Assembly (NCBI GenBank): GCA_032191485.1 | Contig: JAVDOI010000012.1 | Span: 21,221,485-21,285,484 of the forward strand | Direction: 5' to 3' | DNA from: Leptoclinus maculatus | Lineage: Eukaryota; Chordata; Actinopteri; Perciformes; Stichaeidae | Length of the DNA stretch: 64,000 nucleotides | Position numbers and translations under genes: made by a program | Part shown: positions 62,847 through 64,000 of the stretch, piece after piece | How the letters are laid out: every line of letters starts with the position of its first letter | Position numbering within the stretch: the stretch's first letter is position 1 | The notes under the pieces: model-generated | Database searches by the model: none | The model's input: the letters and a program-made list of their open reading frames with translations, nothing else | Told to the model about the DNA's origin: nothing

Positions 62847-63118
62847 CCGCATGATCTCCCAACAGGCCTCTGCCTGGCGGGGAAAATAGTTGAAACTGGT
62901 GGCCATATTAATATGCTCTGTGTCCATCCACAGGTCGTAACATGCTCCTGGTCGGTGTGGATGGTCCCAAGGTGCCCTGTGAGGAGATCCTAGTGAAACA
63001 TTTGGGCAACCGCTTGTACAACGTCAGCTACCAGCTCAAAGAGAAGGGAGAGTACATCTTGGTGGTCAAGTGGGGAGAGGAGCACATCCCTGGCAGCCCC
63101 TACCACATCACTGTCTAA
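19177..63118 (+). CDS. flna: filamin A, complete 48-exon coding region (2544 aa)
   Basis: Filamin A is a dimeric actin cross-linker that ties cortical F-actin to integrins, receptors and signalling proteins. The CDS is the join of the 48 exon entries listed separately; lengths sum to 7635 nt with one open frame and GT-AG at every intron. Residues ~40-147 are CH1 and ~163-266 CH2 (actin-binding domain). Ig-like filamin repeats follow from ~280. In human numbering the order is R1-R8, R10-R15, hinge 1 (~1648-1690), R16-R23, hinge 2 (~2418-2455), R24. R9 is absent, which with a shorter hinge 1 accounts for most of the shortfall against human FLNA (2647 aa). The start is chosen because it gives MSGSH..QSAA.., the FLNA-type N terminus, with A at -3. 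FLNA is preferred over FLNB/FLNC from residues in R22-R24 (VTEID, RENGLYLIDVKFNG) and hinge 2 (LVSSHSMHETSS). Exon coordinates are read by eye; alternative transcripts are possible. Confidence 0.96.
19547..20570. other. intron 2, 5' part
   Basis: Nothing recognised except the CA tract at 20164-20200. Confidence 0.45.
20164..20200 (+). repeat. (AC)n microsatellite
   Basis: About 18 AC units in intron 2. Confidence 0.95.
20575..21000. repeat. hAT-like non-autonomous element remnant
   Basis: The left edge has GATGGTCCGATACC and CCCGATACCGAATCCG, and the right edge has TACTGGTATCGGAGCAAC and CTAACCCGATCAGA. These inverted 'CCGATA/TATCGG' ends are typical of a hAT-type element common in fish. 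Its interior has no transposase. Confidence 0.5.
21001..21980. other. intron 2 segment, nothing recognised
   Basis: No exon, RNA gene or named repeat seen. Confidence 0.4.
21985..22415 (+). repeat. dispersed TIR element, family A, copy 1
   Basis: It contains GGTTAGCTTAGCATAAAGAC, CACTCTAAAGCTCACTAATT, TATCTTGTTTGTTTAATCC and the end GATCTAACTCTCTGAAAG AAAGCGAATAAAC. I recognise this high-copy percomorph element; its termini read GTTAGATGAGAAGATTGATA and the reverse complement. Related copies lie at about 45788-46118 and 51950-52400. Confidence 0.6.
22520..23045 (+). repeat. dispersed repeat, family C, copy 1
   Basis: It shares CATAGACTGTATATAAGAAG-like start, GCCGCCATCTTG-type core, GCGACCTGTCAATCACAAGG TAGTCCCGCCCTAAAGCA and GGAGTCGCCCCCTGATGG with 51246-51905 in the same order and strand. 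Both are non-coding. Confidence 0.8.
23046..24190. other. intron 2 segment, nothing recognised
   Basis: A short CT run lies at 23297-23320. No supported feature. Confidence 0.4.
24200..24545 (+). repeat. dispersed repeat, family B, copy 1
   Basis: GAGTTGGTGGAGACCAAAAC, ACACGACTCCAAATTGATGC and TAAATAAGCCACTGTTTGCT recur in diverged form at about 38350-38560 and partly at 41090-41310. Non-coding. Confidence 0.65.
24546..26400. other. intron 2 segment, nothing recognised
   Basis: A poly-T run is at 25830-25849, next to a pyrimidine/purine-rich stretch to 26060. No gene was seen. Confidence 0.4.
26404..26462 (+). repeat. (GT)n microsatellite
   Basis: About 28 GT units with a few GC interruptions at the 5' end. 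Confidence 0.95.
26577..27596 (+). repeat. 34-bp minisatellite, about 30 copies
   Basis: The unit is 34 bp with GATAATGTTGAGTGTGTAAT then GTCTTAGGGTCAGT. Two variable sites mark the units: TGTGTAA or TGTATAA, and TTAGGG or TTGGGG. The 5' third is nearly uniform, while the 3' third mixes variants and ends with TATAA/TTGGGG units. Copies are almost identical, so the array is young or actively homogenised. It lies in intron 2. Confidence 0.97.
27597..31089. other. intron 2, 3' part
   Basis: AT-rich at first (27600-28400), then ordinary sequence with poly-G at 28732-28747, poly-C at 29998-30010 and poly-G at 30676-30688. No exon, RNA gene or named repeat was recognised. Confidence 0.4.
31090..31341 (+). 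CDS. flna: flna exon 3: end of CH1, linker, start of CH2
   Basis: Residues 124-207. [20 protein letters not shown] covers the end of CH1, an actin-contact region in filamins. An acidic linker (MWDEEEEADD) and CH2 (KQRLLGWIQNKLPELPITNF) follow. The acceptor is CTCCAG|ACTCTAAAGC and the donor CAG|GTGAGT. Confidence 0.97.
31342..32893. other. intron 3
   Basis: A GT tract with poly-T is at 32660-32737 and a G run near 32066-32085. Nothing else was recognised. Confidence 0.45.
32660..32737 (+). repeat. (GT)n plus poly-T simple repeat
   Basis: Interrupted GT runs followed by about 20 T. Confidence 0.9.
32894..32991 (+). CDS. flna: flna exon 4: CH2
   Basis: Residues 208-240, LCPDWDQWDQTKPVDNAREA then MQQADDWLGIPQ, core CH2 sequence. 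The acceptor is TTTCCTGCAG and the donor CAG|GTAAGA; it ends in phase 0. Confidence 0.97.
33050..33530. other. CpG-rich segment in intron 4
   Basis: Base composition is clearly GC- and CpG-richer than the flanking intron (for example GGCGGTGCGTTGCGATCGGC). Open frames of 183 and 154 codons cover it, but they overlap in different frames and show no domain. Origin unknown: a recent insertion or an internal CpG island are both possible. Confidence 0.35.
33955..34140 (+). repeat. SINE-like element, tRNA-type
   Basis: CTGCAGCGTCCCGGGTTTGA TACCG includes a diverged polymerase III B box (GGTTCGANTCC type). It is followed by GCATGTCATACCCCTCTCTT and an AATAATCTTTAAAAAAAG tail. This order is typical of fish SINEs. 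Confidence 0.5.
34792..34939 (+). CDS. flna: flna exon 5: end of CH2, start of Ig repeat 1
   Basis: Residues 241-289, VITPEEIVDPNVDEHSVMTY ... LNPKKARAYGPG. The donor GTACACAC runs straight into a CA microsatellite. Confidence 0.97.
34941..34963 (+). repeat. (CA)n tract at the exon 5 donor
   Basis: The donor GTACAC merges into about 11 CA units. Confidence 0.9.
35182..35300 (+). CDS. flna: flna exon 6: Ig repeat 1
   Basis: Residues 290-329, GVEPIGNVVMKKALFTVETI ... VLVYVEDPAGHREE. The acceptor is CTCTGAAG and the donor GAG|GTGAGA. Both are weaker than average, but frame and homology are clear. Confidence 0.95.
35301..35617. other. intron 6
   Basis: 317 nt; nothing recognised. Confidence 0.5.
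35618..35695 (+). CDS. flna: flna exon 7: Ig repeat 1
   Basis: Residues 330-355, AKVTANNDKNRTYSCFYIPK VTGMHK. A 78-nt exon in phase 0 at both ends. Confidence 0.96.
35806..36250. repeat. two dispersed repeat fragments in intron 7
   Basis: 35806-35980 holds TACTTGTACTTGAGTATTTC and ATGCTACTTTCTACTTCTAT, the AAGTACTTGTACTTT-type fish repeat. 36110-36200 has AGTATCGGCCTGATATCTGT ATCAGTGCATCC, a fragment of a 'TATCGG' hAT-like repeat. Confidence 0.5.
36299..36461 (+). CDS. flna: flna exon 8: end of Ig repeat 1, start of repeat 2
   Basis: Residues 356-409, VTVLFAGQHISKSPFEVEIG, then the repeat 2 start TAQGPGLEPSGNIANKSTYF. Confidence 0.96.
36596..36796 (+). CDS. flna: flna exon 9: Ig repeat 2
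   Basis: Residues 410-476, AGVGEVEVMIIDPAGKNTTV ... QISKSPFTVTVGE. It follows intron 8 of only 134 nt. Confidence 0.96.
36797..38127. other. intron 9
   Basis: 1.3 kb with no recognised element or exon. Confidence 0.45.
38128..38265 (+). CDS. flna: flna exon 10: Ig repeat 3, first half
   Basis: Residues 477-522, CNPSLCKAKGRGLQPKGLRV ... GELKVTIKGP. The donor is CCCA|GTGAGT in phase 1. Confidence 0.95.
38350..38560 (+). repeat. dispersed repeat, family B, copy 2 (intron 10)
   Basis: Shares GAGTTGGTGGAGACCAAA, CAAGATTCCAAATGAATGC and AAATAAGCCACTGTTTGCTA with the intron 2 copy at 24200-24545, same strand. Confidence 0.65.
38876..39002 (+). CDS. flna: flna exon 11: Ig repeat 3, second half
   Basis: Residues 523-564, KGLEEPCKRKDLGDGAYGFE ... 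ITWGGQHIPR. The acceptor is TTTGCAG|AGGGACTGG. The split Lys codon joins it to exon 10 as GPKG, as in human FLNA. Confidence 0.95.
39090..39226 (+). CDS. flna: flna exon 12: end of Ig repeat 3, repeat 4 start
   Basis: Residues 565-610, SPIEVKIGADAGQQKVRAWG ... KSADFVVEAVGDNVGTLG. Intron 11 is only 87 nt. Confidence 0.96.
39358..39554 (+). CDS. flna: flna exon 13: Ig repeat 4
   Basis: Residues 611-676, FSVEGPSQAKIECDDKGDGS ... VHVLCNSEDIQHSPFMAEIV ... FYPDK. Repeat 4 is nearly identical to the human sequence as I recall it. Confidence 0.97.
39594..40072. repeat. fold-back (palindromic) MITE in intron 13
   Basis: The two halves are inverted copies: GTGGAGGTTCATTTGAAAAT AAATAAATATGCACA at 39667-39700 matches the reverse complement of TGTGCATATTTATTTACAAA TGAACCTACAC at 39965-39995. 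The outer ends (GCCATTATAATGG and CTTATAATGACAGG) are also inverted. It is very AT-rich and non-coding. Confidence 0.75.
40224..40337 (+). CDS. flna: flna exon 14: Ig repeat 5, first half
   Basis: Residues 677-714, VKAFGPGLQSSGLAVGKPTE ... KQGGKAPLKIVAQ. The donor GTAGGG is followed at once by a long GT tract. Confidence 0.95.
40346..40392 (+). repeat. (GT)n tract right after exon 14
   Basis: GT units interrupted by one GC, starting 8 nt after the donor. Confidence 0.93.
40502..40645 (+). CDS. flna: flna exon 15: Ig repeat 5, second half
   Basis: Residues 715-762, DGEGSPVDVQVKDNGNGTYA ... MVSWGGVNIPDSPFR. Phase 0 at both ends. Confidence 0.96.
40735..40858 (+). CDS. flna: flna exon 16: Ig repeat 6, first half
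   Basis: Residues 763-803, MNIGAGCHPNKVKVSGPGVA ... YFTVDCAEAGQ. Intron 15 is only 89 nt. Confidence 0.96.
40859..42768. other. intron 16
   Basis: 41090-41310 resembles repeat family B (GACAGGACTCCAGATGAACG, GTGTCTTGTGGATGTG). 42470-42565 carries a hAT-type terminus listed separately. Short open frames have no domain. Confidence 0.45.
42470..42565 (-). mobile_element. hAT-type transposon terminus
   Basis: On the minus strand it reads TAGTGCTGGGCAACGATTAA, AATTTTTTAATCACGATTAA TCGCATG, a terminus that I recognise from fish hAT-like non-autonomous elements. The partner end was not identified with confidence; the element may extend left into the AT-rich part of intron 16. Confidence 0.55.
42769..42929 (+). 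CDS. flna: flna exon 17: Ig repeat 6, second half
   Basis: Residues 804-857, GDISIGIKCAPGVVGPAEAD ... AGSYTIMVLFADQ, a very conserved filamin segment. Confidence 0.97.
43036..43126 (+). CDS. flna: flna exon 18: end of Ig repeat 6, start of repeat 7
   Basis: Residues 858-887, AIPMTPIRIKVDPSHDASKV KAEGPGLSRS. The donor is AGTG|GTGAGG; an AT microsatellite lies about 75 nt downstream. Confidence 0.96.
43204..43251 (+). repeat. (AT)n microsatellite in intron 18
   Basis: About 23 AT units, 80 nt after exon 18. Confidence 0.95.
43501..43670 (+). CDS. flna: flna exon 19: Ig repeat 7
   Basis: Residues 888-944, GVELNKPTHFTVSTKAAGKA ... NNHDNTHTVKYTPVQQ. The acceptor is TTCTCTTTCAG. Confidence 0.97.
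43876..45360 (-). mobile_element. non-autonomous DNA transposon with nested element
   Basis: The left edge CCAGTGGCGGGCCGTGCATT is a familiar fish transposon terminus. The right edge near 45346-45352 reads, on the minus strand, CAGTGGGCTAGCGTG, an imperfect match. Inside, 43994-44060 starts with AGGTGTAACAATACACGTAT and GTTCGGTACGAGGCTTACGA, the end of a different element. A 129-codon minus-strand frame (45203-44814) runs through it without a recognisable domain. Boundaries are approximate. Confidence 0.5.
45485..45730 (+). repeat. dispersed repeat, family D, copy 1 (intron 19)
   Basis: About 210 nt nearly identical to 54290-54505 in intron 32: TGCTGGTTCTCCTGTCTGTT, AACACACTGAGTATGGAGAA, CTATCCCTTTAAGCTGCAGT and GGATAAACTAGGATT occur in the same order and strand. 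Confidence 0.85.
45788..46118 (+). repeat. dispersed TIR element, family A, copy 2
   Basis: GTTAGATGAGAAAACTCC at the left, AGCTTAGCTTAGCTTAGCAT and TTATGCTAAGCTAATCACCT inside, CAGACGTGAGAGCGGTATTG and AACTATTCCTTTAAAT at the right. Same family as 21985-22415. Confidence 0.6.
46410..46527 (+). CDS. flna: flna exon 20: end of Ig repeat 7, start of repeat 8
   Basis: Residues 945-983, GPLGVAVTYGGDNIPKSPFS, then LDLSKINVTGLGD. The acceptor is CTGCCCCAG and the donor GACA|GTGCGT. Confidence 0.96.
46528..47331. other. intron 20
   Basis: AT-rich, 0.8 kb; nothing recognised. Confidence 0.45.
47332..47444 (+). CDS. flna: flna exon 21: Ig repeat 8
   Basis: Residues 984-1021, KMTVGKDQEVTVKSKGAGGQ ... 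SPSGKPVACK. The split Lys codon restores GLGDKM (human GLGEKV). Confidence 0.96.
47620..47769 (+). CDS. flna: flna exon 22: end of Ig repeat 8
   Basis: Residues 1022-1071, VEPGLSPETSQVKFIPREAG ... ELTYDGVPIPGSPFNPTAYP, ending VSDPSK. In human FLNA this point is followed by repeat 9 (VKAFGPGLQGG); here the next exon starts repeat 10. It ends in phase 0 with donor AAG|GTCAGC. Confidence 0.97.
47885..48203 (+). CDS. flna: flna exon 23: Ig repeat 10 (repeat 9 skipped), start of repeat 11
   Basis: Residues 1072-1177, 319 nt. It opens with VRCSGPGLERAKVGEKGEFI, the repeat 10 signature. It continues ELTIEIISDSGTEAEVHIQD ... GGQDVPNFPARLTVEP and VDASGVRVFGPGVEGKG. No repeat 9 sequence (GLTVEGPCEA, NILFADTHIP) occurs here or in the 115-nt intron before it. 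Confidence 0.97.
48204..48614. other. intron 23
   Basis: 0.4 kb, AT-rich; nothing recognised. Confidence 0.45.
48615..48788 (+). CDS. flna: flna exon 24: Ig repeat 11
   Basis: Residues 1178-1235, GIFREATTDFTVDARALTQT GGDHIK ... YSVEYTPYEE. Ends in phase 1. Confidence 0.97.
48869..49031 (+). CDS. flna: flna exon 25: end of Ig repeat 11, start of repeat 12
   Basis: Residues 1236-1289, HSVEVCYDGSPVPKSPFRVA, CDPARVRVHGPGLKGGITNK, KFTVET. It follows an 80-nt intron. Confidence 0.97.
49032..49458. other. intron 25
   Basis: 0.4 kb. TTCCGGGAACATGTTACG and GGAACTTTCAGG-like words suggest a diverged dispersed repeat, but I cannot name it. Confidence 0.35.
49459..49619 (+). CDS. flna: flna exon 26: Ig repeat 12
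   Basis: Residues 1290-1343, GAGTGGLGLAMEGPSEAKMS ... NLNVTYGGQPIK. The acceptor is CCTCTGCAG. Confidence 0.97.
49620..49962. other. intron 26
   Basis: 0.34 kb; nothing recognised. Confidence 0.45.
49963..50130 (+). CDS. flna: flna exon 27: end of Ig repeat 12, start of repeat 13
   Basis: Residues 1344-1399, GSPFSVPVSDTVDSTKVKCQ GPGL ... VDASKAGVAPLQVRVQGAK. The donor is AAAG|GTAAGT. Confidence 0.97.
50245..50368 (+). CDS. flna: flna exon 28: Ig repeat 13
   Basis: Residues 1400-1440, VVEPVEVVDNGDQTHTVNYV ... INVLYADEEIPR. Ends in phase 2. Confidence 0.97.
50464..50620 (+). CDS. flna: flna exon 29: end of Ig repeat 13, start of repeat 14
   Basis: Residues 1441-1493, SPYKVKVLPTHDASKVRASG ... 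LPVEFTIDAKDAGEGLLAVQ IT. Intron 28 is 95 nt. Confidence 0.97.
50712..50901 (+). CDS. flna: flna exon 30: Ig repeat 14
   Basis: Residues 1494-1556, DPEGKPKKANIRDNHDGTYL ... GGDEIPYSPYRIRALPTGDA SKCTVT. Ends in phase 1 before the micro-exon. Confidence 0.97.
51246..51905 (+). repeat. dispersed repeat, family C, copy 2 (intron 30)
   Basis: GTAGACTGTATAAAAGAAGT, CCGCCGCCATCTTGTTTTTT, GCGACCTGTCAATCACAAGG, AACCAGAGGAGTCGCCCCCT and ACAGGAGGTTGCC match the copy at 22520-23045. An extra piece near 51400-51560 (GTTAGCATAGCTAATGCTGG) is absent from copy 1. Confidence 0.8.
51950..52400 (+). repeat. dispersed TIR element, family A, copy 3
   Basis: Left end GAGTTACATGAGAAGATTGA TACCACTCTCAT, middle CATCTTGTTTATTTAATC, right AGTCTTTATGCTATGCTATG and CAGACGTGAGAGTAATATCG. 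The two ends are inverted repeats of each other. Confidence 0.6.
52520..52596 (+). repeat. (AC)n microsatellite, about 38 units
   Basis: Uninterrupted CA tract in intron 30, about 155 nt before the micro-exon. Confidence 0.97.
52753..52776 (+). CDS. flna: flna exon 31: 24-nt micro-exon at the start of Ig repeat 15
   Basis: Only 24 nt (residues 1557-1564), encoding VSIGGHGL with split codons at both ends. It lies between TATTATCAG and GTAAGC. Phase is 1 on both sides, so skipping it keeps frame. In human FLNA the same eight residues distinguish two known isoforms, so this exon is probably alternatively spliced. Confidence 0.93.
   Translation, partial: SQSAVTV
53158..53213 (+). repeat. (GT)n microsatellite, about 27 units
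   Basis: Uninterrupted GT tract in intron 31, between the micro-exon and exon 32. Confidence 0.97.
53269..53516 (+). CDS. flna: flna exon 32: Ig repeat 15
   Basis: Residues 1565-1647, GAGVGPTIQIGEQTVITVDA ... FDIFYTAPQPGEYVICVRFG GEHIPNSPFQVT, the last repeat of rod 1. Confidence 0.97.
53517..54289. other. intron 32, 5' part
   Basis: AT-rich; nothing recognised before the family D copy. Confidence 0.4.
54290..54505 (+). repeat. dispersed repeat, family D, copy 2 (intron 32)
   Basis: Near-identical to 45500-45730 in intron 19; see that entry. Confidence 0.85.
54740..54814 (+). CDS. flna: flna exon 33: hinge 1
   Basis: Residues 1648-1672, ALEGAPSDQLMQQSQMPSYY AQQPW, a Gln-rich flexible segment. 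It aligns with the human hinge 1 exon but is about 7 residues shorter. In mammals hinge 1 is the calpain-sensitive bend. The acceptor is CCCCCTCAG and the donor TGG|GTACCT; phase 0 at both ends, so the hinge could be skipped in frame. Confidence 0.9.
54815..55549. other. intron 33
   Basis: Pyrimidine-rich 5' part and a poly-C run at 55429-55442. No exon was found; a short frame here is not filamin-like. Confidence 0.45.
55550..55649 (+). CDS. flna: flna exon 34: end of hinge 1, start of Ig repeat 16
   Basis: Residues 1673-1705, ATDRPMGMNGLDVAGLRPFD LVIPFTIQKGEIT. Acceptor GTCTCCTAG. Confidence 0.96.
55733..55873 (+). CDS. flna: flna exon 35: Ig repeat 16
   Basis: Residues 1706-1752, GEVRMPSGKVAKPDITDNKD ... 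LHEMDIKYDGIHIP. The acceptor CTGATGAAG has a weak pyrimidine tract. Confidence 0.95.
55968..56096 (+). CDS. flna: flna exon 36: Ig repeat 17, first half
   Basis: Residues 1753-1795, GSPLQFYVDYMNSGNVSAYG ... NKPAVFTVNTKDAGE. Ends in phase 1. Confidence 0.97.
56301..56474 (+). CDS. flna: flna exon 37: Ig repeat 17, second half
   Basis: Residues 1796-1853, GGLSLAIEGPSKADISCVDN ... SILVKYNDKHIPGSPFSARI T. Human repeat 17 binds GPIb-alpha and related partners. Confidence 0.97.
56475..57205. other. intron 37
   Basis: 0.73 kb. 56805-56990 (ATGAATTGTTGAGTTATGGC, GAGATATCTGATCACAAGAA) looks like a dispersed repeat, but I cannot name it. Confidence 0.4.
57206..57367 (+). CDS. flna: flna exon 38: Ig repeat 18, first part
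   Basis: Residues 1854-1907, GDDSMRMSHLKVGSSADIPL ... REEPCLLKMLRNGHV. Confidence 0.97.
57467..57670 (+). CDS. flna: flna exon 39: end of Ig repeat 18, start of repeat 19
   Basis: Residues 1908-1975, GISFVPKEIGEHFVNIKKNG, GDASRVRASGQGLNEARTFE PAEFIIDTREA. Confidence 0.97.
57767..57919 (+). CDS. flna: flna exon 40: Ig repeat 19
   Basis: Residues 1976-2026, GYGGLSLSIEGPSKVDINTE ... NYIINIKFADQHVP. In mammals repeats 19-21 bind integrin beta tails. Confidence 0.97.
57920..58373. other. intron 40
   Basis: 0.45 kb with a short AT run at 58277-58291; nothing else. Confidence 0.45.
58374..58496 (+). CDS. flna: flna exon 41: end of Ig repeat 19, start of repeat 20, PKA-type site
   Basis: Residues 2027-2067, GSAFTVKVTGEGRMKESITR then KRRAASVANVGSQCDLSLKI P. 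RRAAS (Ser about 2052) is the counterpart of human Ser2152, a PKA/PAK phosphorylation site. The usual GSPF motif reads GSAF here. Confidence 0.96.
58793..59059 (+). CDS. flna: flna exon 42: Ig repeat 20, start of repeat 21
   Basis: Residues 2068-2156, EISIADMTAQVTSPSGQIHK ... [34 protein letters not shown]. Acceptor TTTCCAG|AGATCAGC. Confidence 0.97.
59146..59283 (+). CDS. flna: flna exon 43: Ig repeat 21
   Basis: Residues 2157-2202, [40 protein letters not shown]. Repeat 21 carries the main integrin-binding groove in mammals. Intron 42 is 86 nt. Confidence 0.97.
59485..59600 (+). CDS. flna: flna exon 44: end of Ig repeat 21, start of repeat 22
   Basis: Residues 2203-2241, GDYEVSIRFNDEHIPDSPFI VPVASPSDDARRLTVASLQ. 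Phase 0 end. Confidence 0.97.
59601..60507. other. intron 44
   Basis: 0.9 kb. A poly-C run is at 60158-60176. No exon was found. Confidence 0.45.
60508..60640 (+). CDS. flna: flna exon 45: Ig repeat 22
   Basis: Residues 2242-2285, ESGLKVNQPASFAVSLNGAK GVIDAKVHSPSGALEECCVT EIDQ. This wording is FLNA-specific compared with FLNB and FLNC. Confidence 0.97.
60776..60952 (+). CDS. flna: flna exon 46: end of Ig repeat 22, start of repeat 23
   Basis: Residues 2286-2344, KYAVRFIPRENGLYLIDVKF ... GDPGMVSTYGAGLEGGTT. Another FLNA-type segment. Confidence 0.97.
61053..61271 (+). CDS. flna: flna exon 47: Ig repeat 23
   Basis: Residues 2345-2417, GTACEFVVNTSKAGPGALAV ... ISIKYGGPYHIVGSPFKAKI T. In mammals repeat 23 binds FilGAP. 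Confidence 0.97.
61365..61562 (+). CDS. flna: flna exon 48: hinge 2, start of Ig repeat 24
   Basis: Residues 2418-2483. Hinge 2 is GSKLVSSHSMHETSSVMVDP VTRAISCSQQAAPTK. Then SDASKVMAKGQGLTKAFVGQ opens the dimerisation repeat. Confidence 0.96.
61563..62933. other. intron 48
   Basis: 1.37 kb with a CA tract at 62793-62844; otherwise no recognised element. Confidence 0.45.
62793..62844 (+). repeat. (CA)n microsatellite, about 26 units
   Basis: Uninterrupted CA tract about 90 nt before the last coding exon. Confidence 0.97.
62934..63118 (+). CDS. flna: flna exon 49: end of Ig repeat 24 and stop
   Basis: Residues 2484-2544 and TAA. NMLLVGVDGPKVPCEEILVK ... ILVVKWGEEHIPGSPYHITV. It forms the C-terminal dimer interface. 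It ends one residue before the Pro I recall at the human terminus. It follows a 1.37-kb intron. Confidence 0.97.
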
Positions 63119-63935
63119 ACCCAGCTCCACCATCACAAACCTAAACCACTGTTTAACGCAACTGAAATTCTATCTAGAGTCTAACCGATCATTGTTTACA
63201 ACTGCAAGTCCCTCCTGTGTTACAAATTAGGATTTCTGGCTTTTATTTGTGTCTTGTAACTATTTAACTAAGTAGAAAACAAAGTCTCGCATCAGTGTTC
63301 ACCCTCAGCCAGATTTCTGTGTTTTACCCTCAAGTTAATATTTTAGTCCAGAATCTCCCAAAGATGAATGCATGGACACATAATGCTCGCTTTCTGGTCA
63401 ATCGCTCCGTTCCTTGTTTTATTCTTCTGCCTAATCGCATCCTTCAGTCAATTTAGGGAGCAAAAAGATGCACCTTTTTTTACATTTTCAGTCATGGCCA
63501 TTAGCAGATGTGTCTGAACTAGTGTACAGTGATAGGATAGCGTAGCGTAGCGTAGCCCAGCATTGGATGGAAGGTTACCGTTTACACTGGAGGAGCTTCT
63601 CTTACATACAAAACGATGTGTTCAGTTTTATATGAACAATCACAGGACTTGAACCGAAGAGTGTCCCAAGTAATGTTCCTTCCTGAACCACGTAAGACGG
63701 CACACTTTGACGTAAGGTTTTCATCCGTATAAAAGTGAGATGAACTGTTGCTTATAACTACGAGTGCTCAGCACTGGTTCAGCCCGCTTCAGCATGTGGT
63801 TTTCATGACGCTCTTTATCCAACCCGGCTGTTTGACCTGCTGCTAGTGTGATCCAGTTTTAGGCACCGCTGTTCCCTAAAGCCGTGATATGGATTAGAAT
63901 AGGGAAGTAATAAAGGATTCGAGATGTGAGCAGGA
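63119..63935 (+). other. flna: flna 3' UTR (3' end approximate)
   Basis: About 0.8 kb of non-coding sequence runs from the stop to just past the only AATAAA seen downstream. It contains no long open frame or obvious repeat. The cleavage site is inferred. Confidence 0.7.
63909..63914 (+). terminator. flna: candidate polyadenylation signal AATAAA
   Basis: A canonical AATAAA lies 791 nt after the stop. A CA-rich stretch (GACACATTTCACA) about 30 nt further on could hold the cleavage site. It is the only canonical hexamer I found between the stop and the window end. Confidence 0.65.
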
Positions 63936-64000
63936 GAGACACATTTCACAGTAGCTTACAGGTGGTTTGTCACACGTGCTCTCTCAACACCGCTGCTGTT

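Noticed and set aside
19177..63118. Assignment to flnb or flnc
   Set aside because: There is no FLNC-type insertion in repeat 20, and the wording of repeats 22-24, hinge 2 and the N terminus fits FLNA best.

Overview
The window looks like genomic DNA from a bony fish, probably a percomorph teleost. It carries one complete vertebrate gene with GT-AG introns on the + strand, long CA/TG microsatellites, and many dispersed repeats that I recognise from teleost genomes.

The gene is filamin A (flna). I rebuilt it exon by exon: a candidate non-coding exon 1 (ends 10665), then 48 coding exons from the ATG at 19177 to the TAA at 63116-63118. The spliced CDS is 7635 nt (2544 residues plus stop). Every junction keeps frame and uses GT-AG. 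The protein has an N-terminal actin-binding domain (two CH domains), a rod of filamin Ig repeats, hinge 1, a second set of repeats, hinge 2 and the C-terminal dimerisation repeat. Wording in repeats 22-24 and at the N terminus fits FLNA better than FLNB or FLNC, as I remember those sequences.

The most notable feature is that the Ig repeat equivalent to human FLNA repeat 9 is absent. Exon 22 ends repeat 8 at ...DPSK, and exon 23 starts directly with repeat 10 (VRCSGPGLERA), so the rod has 23 repeats instead of 24.

Layout: 1-10.1 kb is upstream sequence with dispersed repeats, a broken THAP-domain fragment (about 7.15-7.53 kb), a minus-strand coding-like fragment (about 3.36-3.73 kb) and CA/TG tracts. 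10.1-10.67 kb is the promoter and exon 1, with a perfect CRE and a GA-rich repeat. 10.67-19.07 kb is intron 1, holding a 33-bp minisatellite. A pair of about 520-bp inverted repeats (8.77-9.30 and 14.09-14.61 kb) brackets the promoter, exon 1 and that minisatellite. 19.07-31.34 kb holds exons 2-3 and the large intron 2, with several repeats and a 34-bp minisatellite (26.58-27.60 kb). 32.9-63.1 kb holds the remaining exons; most introns are short, and the longer ones (4, 9, 13, 16, 19, 30, 32, 48) mostly carry transposon-derived DNA. 63.12-64.0 kb is the 3' UTR with one AATAAA at 63909. No second intact gene, no tRNA or rRNA gene and no CRISPR array was found.
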